Positions 25,598 to 33,540 of a stretch of DNA of 44,695 nt are shown here, piece after piece. Source of the stretch: DATBGO01 sp036558005 (GTDB taxonomy: Bacteria > Actinomycetota > Actinomycetes > Streptosporangiales > Streptosporangiaceae); NCBI GenBank assembly GCA_036558005.1, contig DATBGO010000234.1:1-44695 (forward strand), written 5' to 3'. Within the stretch, counting starts at the first letter, position 1, and each line of letters starts with the position of its first letter. The notes under the pieces were generated by a model that was not told where the DNA came from, made no database searches, and saw only the letters and a program-made list of their open reading frames with translations. The position numbers and the translations under genes are program-made.

Positions 25598-26033
25598 TCA
25601 GCTGCTCAGTGCCCGGCTGAGCCGCTGGTGCACCTCGCGCAGCCGGTCGACCGCGGGCGGCGCGAGCCCGGCGTGGGCCGGCTCGGAACTGAACAGCAGG
25701 GCGAGCATGACCGCGGCGTCGAGCCGGTAGATCCAGAACGCGGCCGAGTCAGCCGGGACCCGCTCCTGATAGCCGGCCAGCACCGCCTCGTAGTCGAGCC
25801 CGTTGCCGGGCAGCAGGGCGTACTCAGCCAGCCGGGCCAGCTCCATCGCCGGATCGCCGGTCAGCGCGTTCGACCAGTCCAGCAGGCCGCGGACGGCGCC
25901 GCCGGCGCAGCGCAGGTTCGGCGCCCGCACGTCCAGGTGCACGAGCCACCCCGCCGCCAGCGGGCCGCAGCCCGGTGAACCCGCGGTCCGCCGCGAGCGT
26001 CCGTACCGGCGCGGGCGCGTCCAATGCCGTCAC
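25598..26033 (-). pseudogene. Aminoglycoside phosphotransferase-family gene, decayed
   Basis: The C-terminal 114 residues are a clear APH-type kinase end: HLDVRAPNLRCAGG holds the HxDxxxxN catalytic loop (brenner motif) and GLLDWSNALTGDPAMELARL the metal-binding segment. Upstream, a second frame starting at GTG 26033 gives TALDAPAPVRTLAADRGFTG, resembling the middle part of the same family. The ATP-binding N-lobe is absent, and the two remaining pieces are in different frames with sequence missing between them. The gene has therefore suffered deletion and a frameshift and cannot make a working kinase. It trails the module 3 permease by 7 nt. Confidence 0.7.
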
Positions 26034-26040
26034 CCTCCGC

Positions 26041-26904
26041 TCAGCCGGCGGCGGGGCCGGGGGCCGGCAGCGGGCTGGCCCGGCGGGCGCGGCGGCCGGG
26101 GCGGTCGGGGTCCCAGCGGAAGAACCGGACCGAGGCGAGCAGGCCCGCGACCGCCCAGCCGCCCAGCACGGCCAGGTCACGGCCGGTGGCCACGGTGGTG
26201 AGGCTGCCGTGCCGCATCGCGCTGGTCAGGATGTCGATCAGCGGCCGGGCCGGCAGGTATTCCATCAGGGTGGTCAGGGCACTCGGCAGGCCCGCCACCG
26301 AGCCGAACCCGCCAGAGAAGATGATCAGCGGCAGGTAGCTGAGCATCAGCACCGGGTTCGCCGCCTGGCTGGTCGGGATCATGATGGTGACCGCGGTCGC
26401 GACGGAGGCCAGGGTGAGCCCGCCGATGGTGGAGGCGACCAGCAGGGCGGCCATCATCCCGGCGGTGAGGTGGGTGCCCGCCATCGCCACCGCGGTCAGC
26501 ACCAGCACGACCGCGGAGGCGTCGGCGAGCAGCACGGTCGCGGTGATCCGGCCGAGGAAGTAGCCGCCGGCCGGCAGCGGGGTGGCCCGCCACCGCCGCA
26601 GCACCCCGTCTTCCCTGGCCGACACCAGCCCGGAGGCGTGCGTCACGTACGCGGTGCCGAGCAGGCCGAACGTCACCAGCCCGGCTTCCACCGCGGCCAG
26701 TTGCATGGCGGCGGCGCCGGTGCTGGCGTGGTGGATCCGGCCGAGCCGCAGCGCCAGCAGCACGCCGGGCATGACCAGCCCGGCGATCAGCGCGCGGGGG
26801 CTGCGGGTCAGCAGCCTCAGCTGGTACCCGACCTGCGCGGCCAGGACCCGCAGCCGGGCCGGGAGGCGGCCGGCCGCGGCGGCGGCGTTTGCGCGGGCGT
26901 TCAT
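26041..26904 (-). CDS. ABC-2 type exporter permease (module 3)
   Basis: A 287-residue permease with about six membrane helices (ALIAGLVMPGVLLAL, AVVLVLTAVAMAG, GGLTLASVATAVTIMI, MLSYLPLIIFSGGFG). The ABC-2 coupling segment REDGVLRRWRATPLPAGGY closely parallels the one in module 1 (RRHEGILKRVRATPLPAW), so these two belong to one subfamily. The ATG overlaps the ATPase stop (ATGA). It works with that ATPase as an exporter of unknown substrate. Confidence 0.9.
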   Translation of the reverse strand: MNARANAAAAAGRLPARLRVLAAQVGYQLRLLTRSPRALIAGLVMPGVLLALRLGRIHHASTGAAAMQLAAVEAGLVTFGLLGTAYVTHASGLVSAREDGVLRRWRATPLPAGGYFLGRITATVLLADASAVVLVLTAVAMAGTHLTAGMMAALLVASTIGGLTLASVATAVTIMIPTSQAANPVLMLSYLPLIIFSGGFGSVAGLPSALTTLMEYLPARPLIDILTSAMRHGSLTTVATGRDLAVLGGWAVAGLLASVRFFRWDPDRPGRRARRASPLPAPGPAAG

Positions 26905-27836
26905 AACCGGGCGTCCTCCATGGGGATGGCCGGCGCGTCCGGTGCGCCGGTGAGGGCGAGATAGGCGTCTTCCAGGCTGGGCGGACCGATTTCCAGGCCG
27001 GTCAGGTCGACATGGCTGCCGCGGGCCCAGTCTGCCAGCGCCGCCAGGTCGGCGGTCAGGTCGGCGGACGGCGCGGTCAGCTCGCCGAGGGCCGGGTCGA
27101 CGTGCCGGGCCAGCCGGGCGGGCAGGGTGCCGGCCGGCGCGCCGGGCGGGAGGCTGAGCCTGATGACGGGCACGCCGCCGCGCGCCCGCAGTTGCCGCGG
27201 GGTGGCGTCGGCGATGACCTGTCCGTCGGACAGCACGATCACCCGCTGCGCCAGCCGCTGGGCCTCGTCCAGGTAGTGGGTGGTCAGCAGGACCGTGGTG
27301 CCGTCCGCGGCGAGGCCTTCGATGACCAGCCACAGCCGGCGCCGGGCATGCGGGTCCAGGCCGGTGGTCGGCTCGTCCAGGAACAGCAGGTCAGGCCGGC
27401 CGACCAGGCCCAGCCCGAGATCCACCCGGCGGCGCTGGCCGCCCGACAGCGCGCCGATCCTGGTGCCGGCCTCGTCCTCCAGGCCGATCAGGCCCAGCAC
27501 CTCGGGGGCCGGCCGGGGCCGCGGGTACAGCCCGCCGAACAGCGCCAGCGCCTCGGCCACCGTCAGCTGCCCGTCCAGGCTGGTCGACTGCAGGACCAGC
27601 CCGATCCGGGCCCGCCAGGCGCGGCCGCCGCGGCGCGGGTCGCGGCCGAGCACCCGGACGGTGCCGCTGCTGGGAGCGGTGAACCCTTCCAGGATCTCGA
27701 TCGTGGTGGTCTTGCCCGCGCCGTTCGGGCCGAGCAGGGCCGTGACCTGCCCGGCCTCGATCGTGAAGCTGACGTCGTCGACCGCGGTCAGCTCGCCGTA
27801 GCGCTTGACCAGCCGTTCCGCGACGACAGCGGTCAT
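26901..27836 (-). CDS. ABC exporter ATP-binding protein (module 3)
   Basis: A 311-residue DrrA-like ATPase. Walker A is GPNGAGKT (36-43), the signature LSGGQRRRVDLG, Walker B LLFLDEPTTGLD and switch histidine in LLTTHYLDEA. The C-terminal about 90 residues form the extension usual in drug-exporter ATPases. The start is ATG 27836, which overlaps the stop of the small membrane protein gene (ATGA); the frame is open upstream only as a shadow. The protein is closely similar in design to the module 1 ATPase. Confidence 0.92.
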   Translation of the reverse strand: MTAVVAERLVKRYGELTAVDDVSFTIEAGQVTALLGPNGAGKTTTIEILEGFTAPSSGTVRVLGRDPRRGGRAWRARIGLVLQSTSLDGQLTVAEALALFGGLYPRPRPAPEVLGLIGLEDEAGTRIGALSGGQRRRVDLGLGLVGRPDLLFLDEPTTGLDPHARRRLWLVIEGLAADGTTVLLTTHYLDEAQRLAQRVIVLSDGQVIADATPRQLRARGGVPVIRLSLPPGAPAGTLPARLARHVDPALGELTAPSADLTADLAALADWARGSHVDLTGLEIGPPSLEDAYLALTGAPDAPAIPMEDARL

Positions 27837-28030
27837 CGCAGGTACCGGCTGCCGCCGCGGCCGCCGATCGCGCCGCTGCCCCGGCCGGTGAGCGCCCGGG
27901 CCCCGGTCAGCACCAGGACGACGGCGCCCGCCGCGATGAGCAGCAGCTTGCCCAGCACCAGCCCGATGACCAGCAGCACCACGCCGGCCAGGATGCGGAA
28001 GACCGGGTTCTTGCCGAAGAGCAGGAGCAT
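27833..28030 (-). CDS. Small two-helix membrane protein heading the module 3 operon
   Basis: A 65-residue protein. The core, ILAGVVLLVIGLVLGKLLL followed by IAAGAVVLVLTG, makes two hydrophobic helices, with a basic glycine/arginine-rich C-terminus. The ATG is preceded by AAAGGGGA. It overlaps the ATPase gene by ATGA, so it is part of the transporter operon; it may be an accessory subunit or a sensor/immunity peptide. No named family is recognised. Confidence 0.75.
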   Translation of the reverse strand: MLLLFGKNPVFRILAGVVLLVIGLVLGKLLLIAAGAVVLVLTGARALTGRGSGAIGGRGGSRYLR

Positions 28031-28245
28031 CTGGATCCCCTTTCACGTTTCTCGTGGTTGATTTCTGCTCGGTTATGAGCCTGCCGGAATGGCCGTTCCC
28101 CGTCGTCGGCGCACGGGCTGATCTGCGCGGGCCCGCCGTGGTCCACCCCCGGGTGGAGAAGGTCATCCCAGGCCAGCGACGCGCGGCCGGCCGCATCCAA
28201 CCGGGCGCCGGCGACTGGCCGCCGATCCCGCCGTAGTCTGGCGCT
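28031..28245. promoter_or_regulatory. Divergent promoter region of module 3
   Basis: This 215-nt region separates the leftward ABC operon from the rightward kinase gene. TAGTCT at 28234-28239 is 6 nt before the kinase GTG, the pattern of a leaderless promoter. On the other side a short hairpin CACG-tttct-CGTG lies just before the small membrane protein gene. No perfect operator repeat is seen. Confidence 0.5.
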
Positions 28246-29508
28246 GTGAGCATGGAGAACGCGATAGACCCCAGCATCGCGGCGCTCCGCCGGGCCCAGG
28301 CTCACCGGGAGGCCGCGATGCGGCGCTCGCGGCTGCTGTGGCCGCTGGTCATCGCGACCGTCCTGGCGGTGGCGTTCCGGGCCGATCCCGGGCCCGGGCT
28401 AAGCGGCGCCGGGCTCGGCATCGCGATCGCGCTGGGCGGCCTGGTCGCCGGCGCGGCCGGGCTGATGCTGGCCCGCAGTGCGCGCGAGCCGGTGCAGCAG
28501 GCGTTCCTGGTGCTGCTGCTGGCCAGCTCCGCCGGGCTGATCTGGCTGCAGCCGAACGGCCCGGCCATCTTCGCGCTGCTGGTCGCGGTGGCGATGGCGG
28601 CCCGGCTGATCCGGGGAGTCCGCGGCGCGGTCGTGCTCGGCGCGGCCGTCGTATTCCTCGGCGTGGCCAGGGAGTTCGCCGGCGGCAGCAGCGGCAAGCC
28701 GCCGATCCTGCTGGCCTGGCTCGGGCTGGTGGCCGTGTACACCGCGGTTGCCTCCGCCTGGCGGGCCCGGCGCGGCGACGAGCAGCTGCTCGCCGAGCTG
28801 GAACGGACCCGGCAGGCGCAGGTGCAGGCGGCGGCGCTGGCCGAGCGGCAGCGGCTGGCCAGGGAGATGCACGACGTGCTCGCGCACTCGCTGTCGGGCC
28901 TGGCCATCCAGCTGGAGGGCGCGCGGCTGCTGGCCGCAGAGCGGCACGCCGACCCGGTGCTGGCGGGCGCGATCGAGCGGGCGCATCACCTGGCCAGGAC
29001 CGGGCTGCAGGAGGCGCGCCGGGCCATCGGGATGCTGCGCGATGATCAGCTGCCCGGGCCGCAGCGGCTGGCGGACCTGGTCGCGGAGTTCGGCCGGGAC
29101 AGCGGCATCGTCAGCGAGTTCACCGTCACCGGCGGGCAGCGCGAGCTGAGCTCGGGCGCGCGGCTCGCGCTGTACCGGGTCACCCAGGAGGCGCTGACGA
29201 ACATCCGCAAGCACGCCAAGCCGGACCGGGTGCAGGTGCGGCTGAGCTTCCAGCCCGGCGGCGTCGCGCTGGCCGTCGAGGATTCCGGCGGCCAGGGCGG
29301 CCAGGCCGGCCCCGGCGCGGCGGGCGGCCAGGCCGTACCGGATGGCCTCGCAGCCGGCGACGCCGGCCGGCCGGACGGCGGCGGCTACGGGCTGACTGGC
29401 ATGCGCGAGCGCGCCGAACTCCTCGGCGGTACGCTCGAGGCCGGGCCAACCGGCACCGGGTACCTGGTGCGGCTGTGGGTGCCCGAAGCAGCGGAGGAAA
29501 TCCGGTGA
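28246..29508 (+). CDS. NarL-type sensor histidine kinase (module 3)
   Basis: A 420-residue membrane kinase. Hydrophobic segments lie at about 31-45, 55-75, 85-101, 106-120, 127-140 and 153-171, with hardly any external loop. A coiled linker (LLAELERTRQAQVQAAALAE) leads to the HisKA_3 helix with H209 in REMHDVLAHSL. The ATP-binding domain has TQEALTNIRKHA, and a GGGYGLTGMRER glycine box. A glycine/alanine/glutamine-rich insertion of about 25 residues sits before that box. It pairs with the regulator whose GTG overlaps its stop. It diverges from the module 3 ABC operon. Confidence 0.93.
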   Translation: MSMENAIDPSIAALRRAQAHREAAMRRSRLLWPLVIATVLAVAFRADPGPGLSGAGLGIAIALGGLVAGAAGLMLARSAREPVQQAFLVLLLASSAGLIWLQPNGPAIFALLVAVAMAARLIRGVRGAVVLGAAVVFLGVAREFAGGSSGKPPILLAWLGLVAVYTAVASAWRARRGDEQLLAELERTRQAQVQAAALAERQRLAREMHDVLAHSLSGLAIQLEGARLLAAERHADPVLAGAIERAHHLARTGLQEARRAIGMLRDDQLPGPQRLADLVAEFGRDSGIVSEFTVTGGQRELSSGARLALYRVTQEALTNIRKHAKPDRVQVRLSFQPGGVALAVEDSGGQGGQAGPGAAGGQAVPDGLAAGDAGRPDGGGYGLTGMRERAELLGGTLEAGPTGTGYLVRLWVPEAAEEIR

Positions 29509-30218
29509 CCGGCCCCGACGGCGCGGCCGGCGACAGGGCTGGCCGCTCCATCCGGGTGCTGCTCGCCGACGACCAGCGGGTCGTCCGGGAGGGACTGGCC
29601 ATGCTGCTCGGGCTGCTGCCGGACGTGGACGTGGCCGGGACCGCCGCCGACGGGGAGGAAGTGATCGCGCTGGCGCAGGCGCTGCACCCCGACATCGTGC
29701 TGATGGACCTGGGCATGCCGCGCTGCGACGGCATCGAGGCGACCCGCAGGCTGCGTGACAGCATGCCCGGCATCGAAGTGATCGTGCTGACCACCTACGC
29801 CGACGACCAGTCGGTGATCGAGGCGCTGCGGGCCGGCGCCCGCGGCTACCTGACCAAGGACGCGGGCGCGGCCGAGATCCGCTCGGCGCTGCAGCGGGTG
29901 ACCAGCGGCCAGGCCGCGATCGACCCGAGCGTGCAGGCGCACCTGGTGGACGCGATCGCCGACGGCCCGGCGGCGCCATCCGCCGACAGCGGGCCGGCCC
30001 AGCCCGGCCTGCCCGACCGGCTGACCCCGCGTGAGGCTGAGGTGCTGTCGCTGATCGCGGCCGGCCTGTCCAACACCGAGATCGCCGAACGGCTAGTGGT
30101 CAGCGAGGCCACCGTGAAAAGCCACATCAATCATCTGCTGGCCAAGACCGGGGCGCGTGACCGCGCGCAGGCGGTCAGCTACGCCTACCGGCACGGGCTC
30201 GCCCCGCCGGAATCGTGA
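29505..30218 (+). CDS. NarL/LuxR-type response regulator (module 3)
   Basis: A 237-residue regulator. The receiver has the acidic pair in LLADDQRVV, phospho-acceptor D68 (IVLMDLGMPR) and the lysine in YLTKDAG. The LuxR helix-turn-helix reads LTPREAEVLSLIAAGLSNTE then ATVKSHINHLLAKTG. The GTG start overlaps the kinase stop by GTGA and follows GGAGG at 7 nt; an upstream in-frame GTG at 29475 is inside the kinase and less likely. The likely target is the divergent ABC operon. Confidence 0.93.
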   Translation: MTGPDGAAGDRAGRSIRVLLADDQRVVREGLAMLLGLLPDVDVAGTAADGEEVIALAQALHPDIVLMDLGMPRCDGIEATRRLRDSMPGIEVIVLTTYADDQSVIEALRAGARGYLTKDAGAAEIRSALQRVTSGQAAIDPSVQAHLVDAIADGPAAPSADSGPAQPGLPDRLTPREAEVLSLIAAGLSNTEIAERLVVSEATVKSHINHLLAKTGARDRAQAVSYAYRHGLAPPES

Positions 30219-30225
30219 GGGAGCC

Positions 30226-30798
30226 ATGTCCGAGCTGAAAGCTGTCCTGCACGACAAGCTCAAGGCGAGCCGGGCGGCGCTGCTGTCCAGGCTGGAGGGG
30301 CTGAGCGAGTACGACCTGCGCCGCCCGATGACCGCGACAGGCACGAACCTGCTCGGCCTGGTCAAGCACCTGGCCGGGGTCGAGTACAACGCCCTCGGCG
30401 AGTCGGTCGGCCGCCCCGGTCCCGAGCGGCTGCCATGGGTCGAGGACCGCTCGATCTGGGACGGCGCGGACATGTGGGCCAGGCCGGAGGAGTCCAGCGA
30501 GTACCTGATCGGCTTGTACCAGCGGGCCTGCGCGCACGCCGACCAGGTGATCGCCGATCTCAGCCTGGACGCGCCCGCGTCGGTCGCGCACTGGCCGCCG
30601 GAACGGCGCGACACCACCCTGGGTTTCCTGCTGGTCCGGATAATCGCCGAGACCGCCCAGCACGCCGGGCACGCCGACATCGTCAGGGAACTCATCGACG
30701 GCAGGCCAGGACCCGACCAGGCCGCGGTGCTCGACGAGGCATCCTGGCGCCAGTACGTCGCCCAGGTCCAGGCCGCGGCGGACACCTTCGCGGGCTAG
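30226..30798 (+). CDS. DinB/DUF664 family protein
   Basis: A 190-residue protein of the DinB-like four-helix superfamily. The conserved metal-site histidine is in LLGLVKHLAGVEY, and two more are in ETAQHAGHADIVRELIDGR, which is the hallmark C-terminal motif of DUF664. Members are putative thiol-dependent (for example mycothiol) S-transferases or metal-dependent enzymes of unknown substrate. The ATG follows GAGGGAG and is 7 nt after the regulator stop, so it may be co-transcribed with module 3. Confidence 0.88.
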   Translation: MSELKAVLHDKLKASRAALLSRLEGLSEYDLRRPMTATGTNLLGLVKHLAGVEYNALGESVGRPGPERLPWVEDRSIWDGADMWARPEESSEYLIGLYQRACAHADQVIADLSLDAPASVAHWPPERRDTTLGFLLVRIIAETAQHAGHADIVRELIDGRPGPDQAAVLDEASWRQYVAQVQAAADTFAG

Positions 30799-30842
30799 GC
30801 CCGGCGCGTGCCGCGCCGCGGGCAAGCAGGCGCACCAGCTAG

Positions 30843-31394
30843 GTGGTGATGAGGGTGTCGTTGTCCGGGCGGTTCCTGGAGCGAGCGGGCTTGCCAGCCG
30901 ATGCGTGCCTGGCGGACGTCGTCGCAGCAGTTCAGGCAATTCCGTACGGCCGGCCAGCCGACCGCACGGCTGCCGGAGTGATCATCGACTGGGCCGGCAC
31001 GTGTTCGACCAAGCATGCCTTGCTCGCCGGCCTGATCGGCGAGCGCTGGCCGGAGCTGAACCCTCGCCTGGTGCACCGTGTCTACCGCGCTGACCGCGCC
31101 ATGGTGCGGAAACGGTTCGGGGCGGGGCCGGCGGCCGCCGTGCCCGATGATGGCTTGACCGACGTCCACCGGTACCTGATCATCACCCGCGCCGGGCACG
31201 ACGTGGTCCTCGACGTCACCTTCCGCAGCGACCCGCCCTGGGACGGCCGGTCCGACATGCCGCTGGCTTGCGGTCCCGGCCAGGACTATCCAGTCCGCTC
31301 TGACCCAGCCGCCGAGAAGGCCGCCCTTGAGGCCGCCAACTGCGACCCGCAGGTCCGGGAACCGTTCATCGCCGCACTGTCCCAGCCGCGATGA
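30843..31394 (+). CDS. Transglutaminase-like (cysteine protease fold) hypothetical protein
   Basis: A 183-residue protein. I do not know a named family, but its layout fits a compact papain/transglutaminase-like fold: C54 at a helix start (GTCSTKHALLAGLI), H109 on a strand (TDVHRYLII) and D124 on the next strand (HDVVLDVTF). Helices and strands around these residues are in the expected order. Without a signal peptide it should be cytoplasmic. The GTG at 30843 is followed by GTG and ATG in frame, so the exact start is unsure; no clear ribosome binding site is visible. It converges with the MerR-type gene. Confidence 0.7.
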   Translation: MVMRVSLSGRFLERAGLPADACLADVVAAVQAIPYGRPADRTAAGVIIDWAGTCSTKHALLAGLIGERWPELNPRLVHRVYRADRAMVRKRFGAGPAAAVPDDGLTDVHRYLIITRAGHDVVLDVTFRSDPPWDGRSDMPLACGPGQDYPVRSDPAAEKAALEAANCDPQVREPFIAALSQPR

Positions 31395-31447
31395 CGGACG
31401 CGTCGACGACCTCACGAACCCCGACGTGATCATCCCGTCAGGAGCTC

Positions 31448-32311
31448 TCAGCGCAGCGGGATGGCGAAGTCGCAGGCCGGCTCGTCCGGCCTCGCGGTCC
31501 GCCAGTCCGCGATCATGACCTGCCGCGGCGGCGGGCTGACCTGGTGGCCAGACGAGGCGACGTACTGCTGCAGCACGTCCAGGATCTCGGCCGCGGCCCG
31601 GCCGCTGCGGGTCTGCGCCATCGTCATCCGGACGAACGCCTCCCGGTGCTCGGGCTCGGTCCTGGCCTGCACGTCGCCCAGCTTGGCCGCCGCCTCCCGG
31701 GCCGCTTCCAGGCTGGCCATCGGCCGGACGATCTCCACCGGCCCGTCACTGTCCTGGCTGACCTCGGCGTAGTACACCGTGTACGGGCACCCGGCCAGGC
31801 CAGGCAGCCCGGGGCCCGACGCGCGCATCCGCCCGAGCAGCGTGCCCAGCACCTCCCCGAGTTCCGCCGCGTGCGCCCGCCGCATCCCGCTGAGCACCGC
31901 CCTGGCCGGAACCGTCCGGAGCTGGACCTGGTAGCTGGCCCGCTTGTTGTCTTCTGGCATCGCTGAGCTCCCGTCGCTGCGCTCCAGCAGGAGGCAGATG
32001 TAGCCCGCCAGCTCGGCGCGGTCGGCCAGCGCGCGCTGCCCGGCCGCCACGTGCGCGCGGACCGCCGCCGCCGCGGCCTGGCCCGGCGTGTCAACGACCT
32101 CCGCGATCCGCGCCAGCGGCATGTCCAGCTGCCGCAGCAGCCCGACCAGCCGGGCCCGCTCCGCCTGCCCCGCCGCGTACCACCGGTACCCGTTCACCGG
32201 GTCGATCCGGACCGGCACGACCAGCCCCAGCTCGGCATACAGCCGCAGCGCCTTGGCCGACAGCCGGCACCGAGCCGAGAACTGCCCGATTGACAGCAGC
32301 GCCTCGCTCAT
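31448..32311 (-). CDS. MerR-family regulator with GyrI-like effector domain
   Basis: A 287-residue regulator. The N-terminal MerR winged helix reads LSIGQFSARCRLSAKALRLY and GLVVPVRIDPVNGYRWYAAG, followed by the dimerisation helix. Residues about 145-287 form a GyrI/BmrR-type ligand-binding domain (YQVQLRTVPARAVLSGMR, CPYTVYYAEV). BmrR/TipA-like regulators bind hydrophobic drugs and activate exporter genes by DNA untwisting. The ATG is preceded by AGGAGGATGGGG. There is no adjacent exporter on the same strand; the nearest candidates are the MFS gene at 34133 and the nucleotidyltransferase gene upstream. Confidence 0.9.
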   Translation of the reverse strand: MSEALLSIGQFSARCRLSAKALRLYAELGLVVPVRIDPVNGYRWYAAGQAERARLVGLLRQLDMPLARIAEVVDTPGQAAAAAVRAHVAAGQRALADRAELAGYICLLLERSDGSSAMPEDNKRASYQVQLRTVPARAVLSGMRRAHAAELGEVLGTLLGRMRASGPGLPGLAGCPYTVYYAEVSQDSDGPVEIVRPMASLEAAREAAAKLGDVQARTEPEHREAFVRMTMAQTRSGRAAAEILDVLQQYVASSGHQVSPPPRQVMIADWRTARPDEPACDFAIPLR

Positions 32312-32406
32312 CGCCCCATCCTCCTGCGCGGGCCGGTTGCCCGCTGCGCCGAGCCTCGCCCTTGCCCCCGGGGAAAGGTCAACACCGGCGGCGGAAGCCC
32401 GCACGG

Positions 32407-33375
32407 TCAGGCCAGCAGCCGGGCCCGCCACCGCCGGAACCGGCTCGCCAGCGCGCTGGCGCCGACCTCCTGCAGCCGCTCGATGTGGTCGTCGAGGTAG
32501 CCCAGGTACAGCGGGATGAGCTCGCGTTCCAGCAGCGCGGCTGCCTGCCCGGGGTCGGCCGGCGGCTGCCGCCGCCAGCCGAGCGCGGCGCTGACCAGGC
32601 CGGCGGCGGGCGCCGGCCGGCTGGCCAGGTAGTGCTCGGCGGCGCGGGCGTTGGTGCCCACCTCACCGGTCGCGGCGGTGTAGCTGAACCGGACCGGGAA
32701 CAGCACGACCTTGGTCAGCCGCCGCGGGCCGCGGGCGACCAGCAGCGCCGGGTCGCGGACCTCGGCCACTGTTCCCGGCGGGCGGGGACGCCACCGGGCC
32801 AGTGCGGCCAGCACGTCCGGCAGTCCGGCCGGGCGCAGCGGCGGGCCGGCCGGCTGTCCTGAATGGCTGGCCGGCTGCCCGGACGGGCCGGCTGGCCGGC
32901 TGGGCAGGCCGGGCCACTGGCCCGCCAGGTTCCTGAGCGCGAACTCGGCGCCGGCCACCAGCAGTTCGTCCCGGCCCGGCCGGGCCAGGCCCTCCCTGGC
33001 GTCCTGCCCGGCGACCAGCCGGCCGTACTCCAGCAGGTCCAGCCGGTCCAGCGGCGGGAACCGGCCGCCCCTGGCCTGCCCGCGCAGGGTGGCCGGCGTC
33101 CCCCAGAACACCGACAGCCGGCGAGCCAGTTCCGGCCCGCTGGCCCAGACCGAGCTGGCCACCCGGCCGATCGCGCGCCGGTCGCCGAGCTGGGCCGGGT
33201 CCGCCACGATCAGGCCCAGGTCGACGTCGCTGACCAGCTCGCTGAAGCCGCCGTGGGCCAGGCTGCCCAGCGCGTAGCCGGCCAGCAGCCGGCGGCCGAG
33301 CAGATCCTGGTAGGCGGCCACCGCCGCCGCCAGCACCGCCTCGCCCGCCTGCTGATCCGCTTCCGCCGCAGCCAT
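32407..33375 (-). CDS. Nucleotidyltransferase (aminoglycoside adenylyltransferase-like fold)
   Basis: A 322-residue protein with a polymerase-beta-type nucleotidyltransferase motif: G37-S38, then D50 and D52 (GSLAHGGFSELVSDVDLGLI), the two metal-binding aspartates. The rest is helical and carries an unusual proline/glycine-rich insertion with repeated GQPA units at about 160-185. Family members transfer AMP to antibiotics or proteins; the substrate here is unknown and the sequence is not close to known resistance enzymes by eye. It diverges from the TetR gene across 165 nt that contains long direct repeats. Confidence 0.8.
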   Translation of the reverse strand: MAAAEADQQAGEAVLAAAVAAYQDLLGRRLLAGYALGSLAHGGFSELVSDVDLGLIVADPAQLGDRRAIGRVASSVWASGPELARRLSVFWGTPATLRGQARGGRFPPLDRLDLLEYGRLVAGQDAREGLARPGRDELLVAGAEFALRNLAGQWPGLPSRPAGPSGQPASHSGQPAGPPLRPAGLPDVLAALARWRPRPPGTVAEVRDPALLVARGPRRLTKVVLFPVRFSYTAATGEVGTNARAAEHYLASRPAPAAGLVSAALGWRRQPPADPGQAAALLERELIPLYLGYLDDHIERLQEVGASALASRFRRWRARLLA

Positions 33376-33408
33376 GTGTTCCCGTCCCGCCGTCGGCCCT
33401 GCCGCAAG

Positions 33409-33491
33409 CCCTGCAGCCGATCATCGCAGGCCCGCCAGGCCGGCCGCCGACCAACCCTGCGGCTGATCATCTCAGGCTGGCAAGGCCGGCC
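33409..33491. repeat. Two 37-bp direct repeats in the nucleotidyltransferase/TetR intergenic region
   Basis: Copies at 33409-33445 and 33455-33491 agree at about 31 of 37 positions; each begins CCCTGC, contains GATCATC and ends AGGCCGGCC. They are separated by 9 nt and lie directly upstream of the TetR promoter. They could be duplicated regulator sites or a local duplication. Confidence 0.75.
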
Positions 33492-33503
33492 AGGTGGCAA
33501 TAT

Positions 33504-33540
33504 TTGACCGATCGATCTAGATATGATTAGGATTCCGGGT
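33504..33540 (+). promoter_or_regulatory. Promoter of the TetR-MFS-SDR operon
   Basis: TTGACC (33504-33509) and TAGGAT (33528-33533) are 18 nt apart, and the GTG at 33541 follows the -10 by 7 nt, giving a leaderless start. The palindrome GATCGATC (33510-33517) sits between the boxes and may belong to an autoregulatory operator. Confidence 0.55.
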
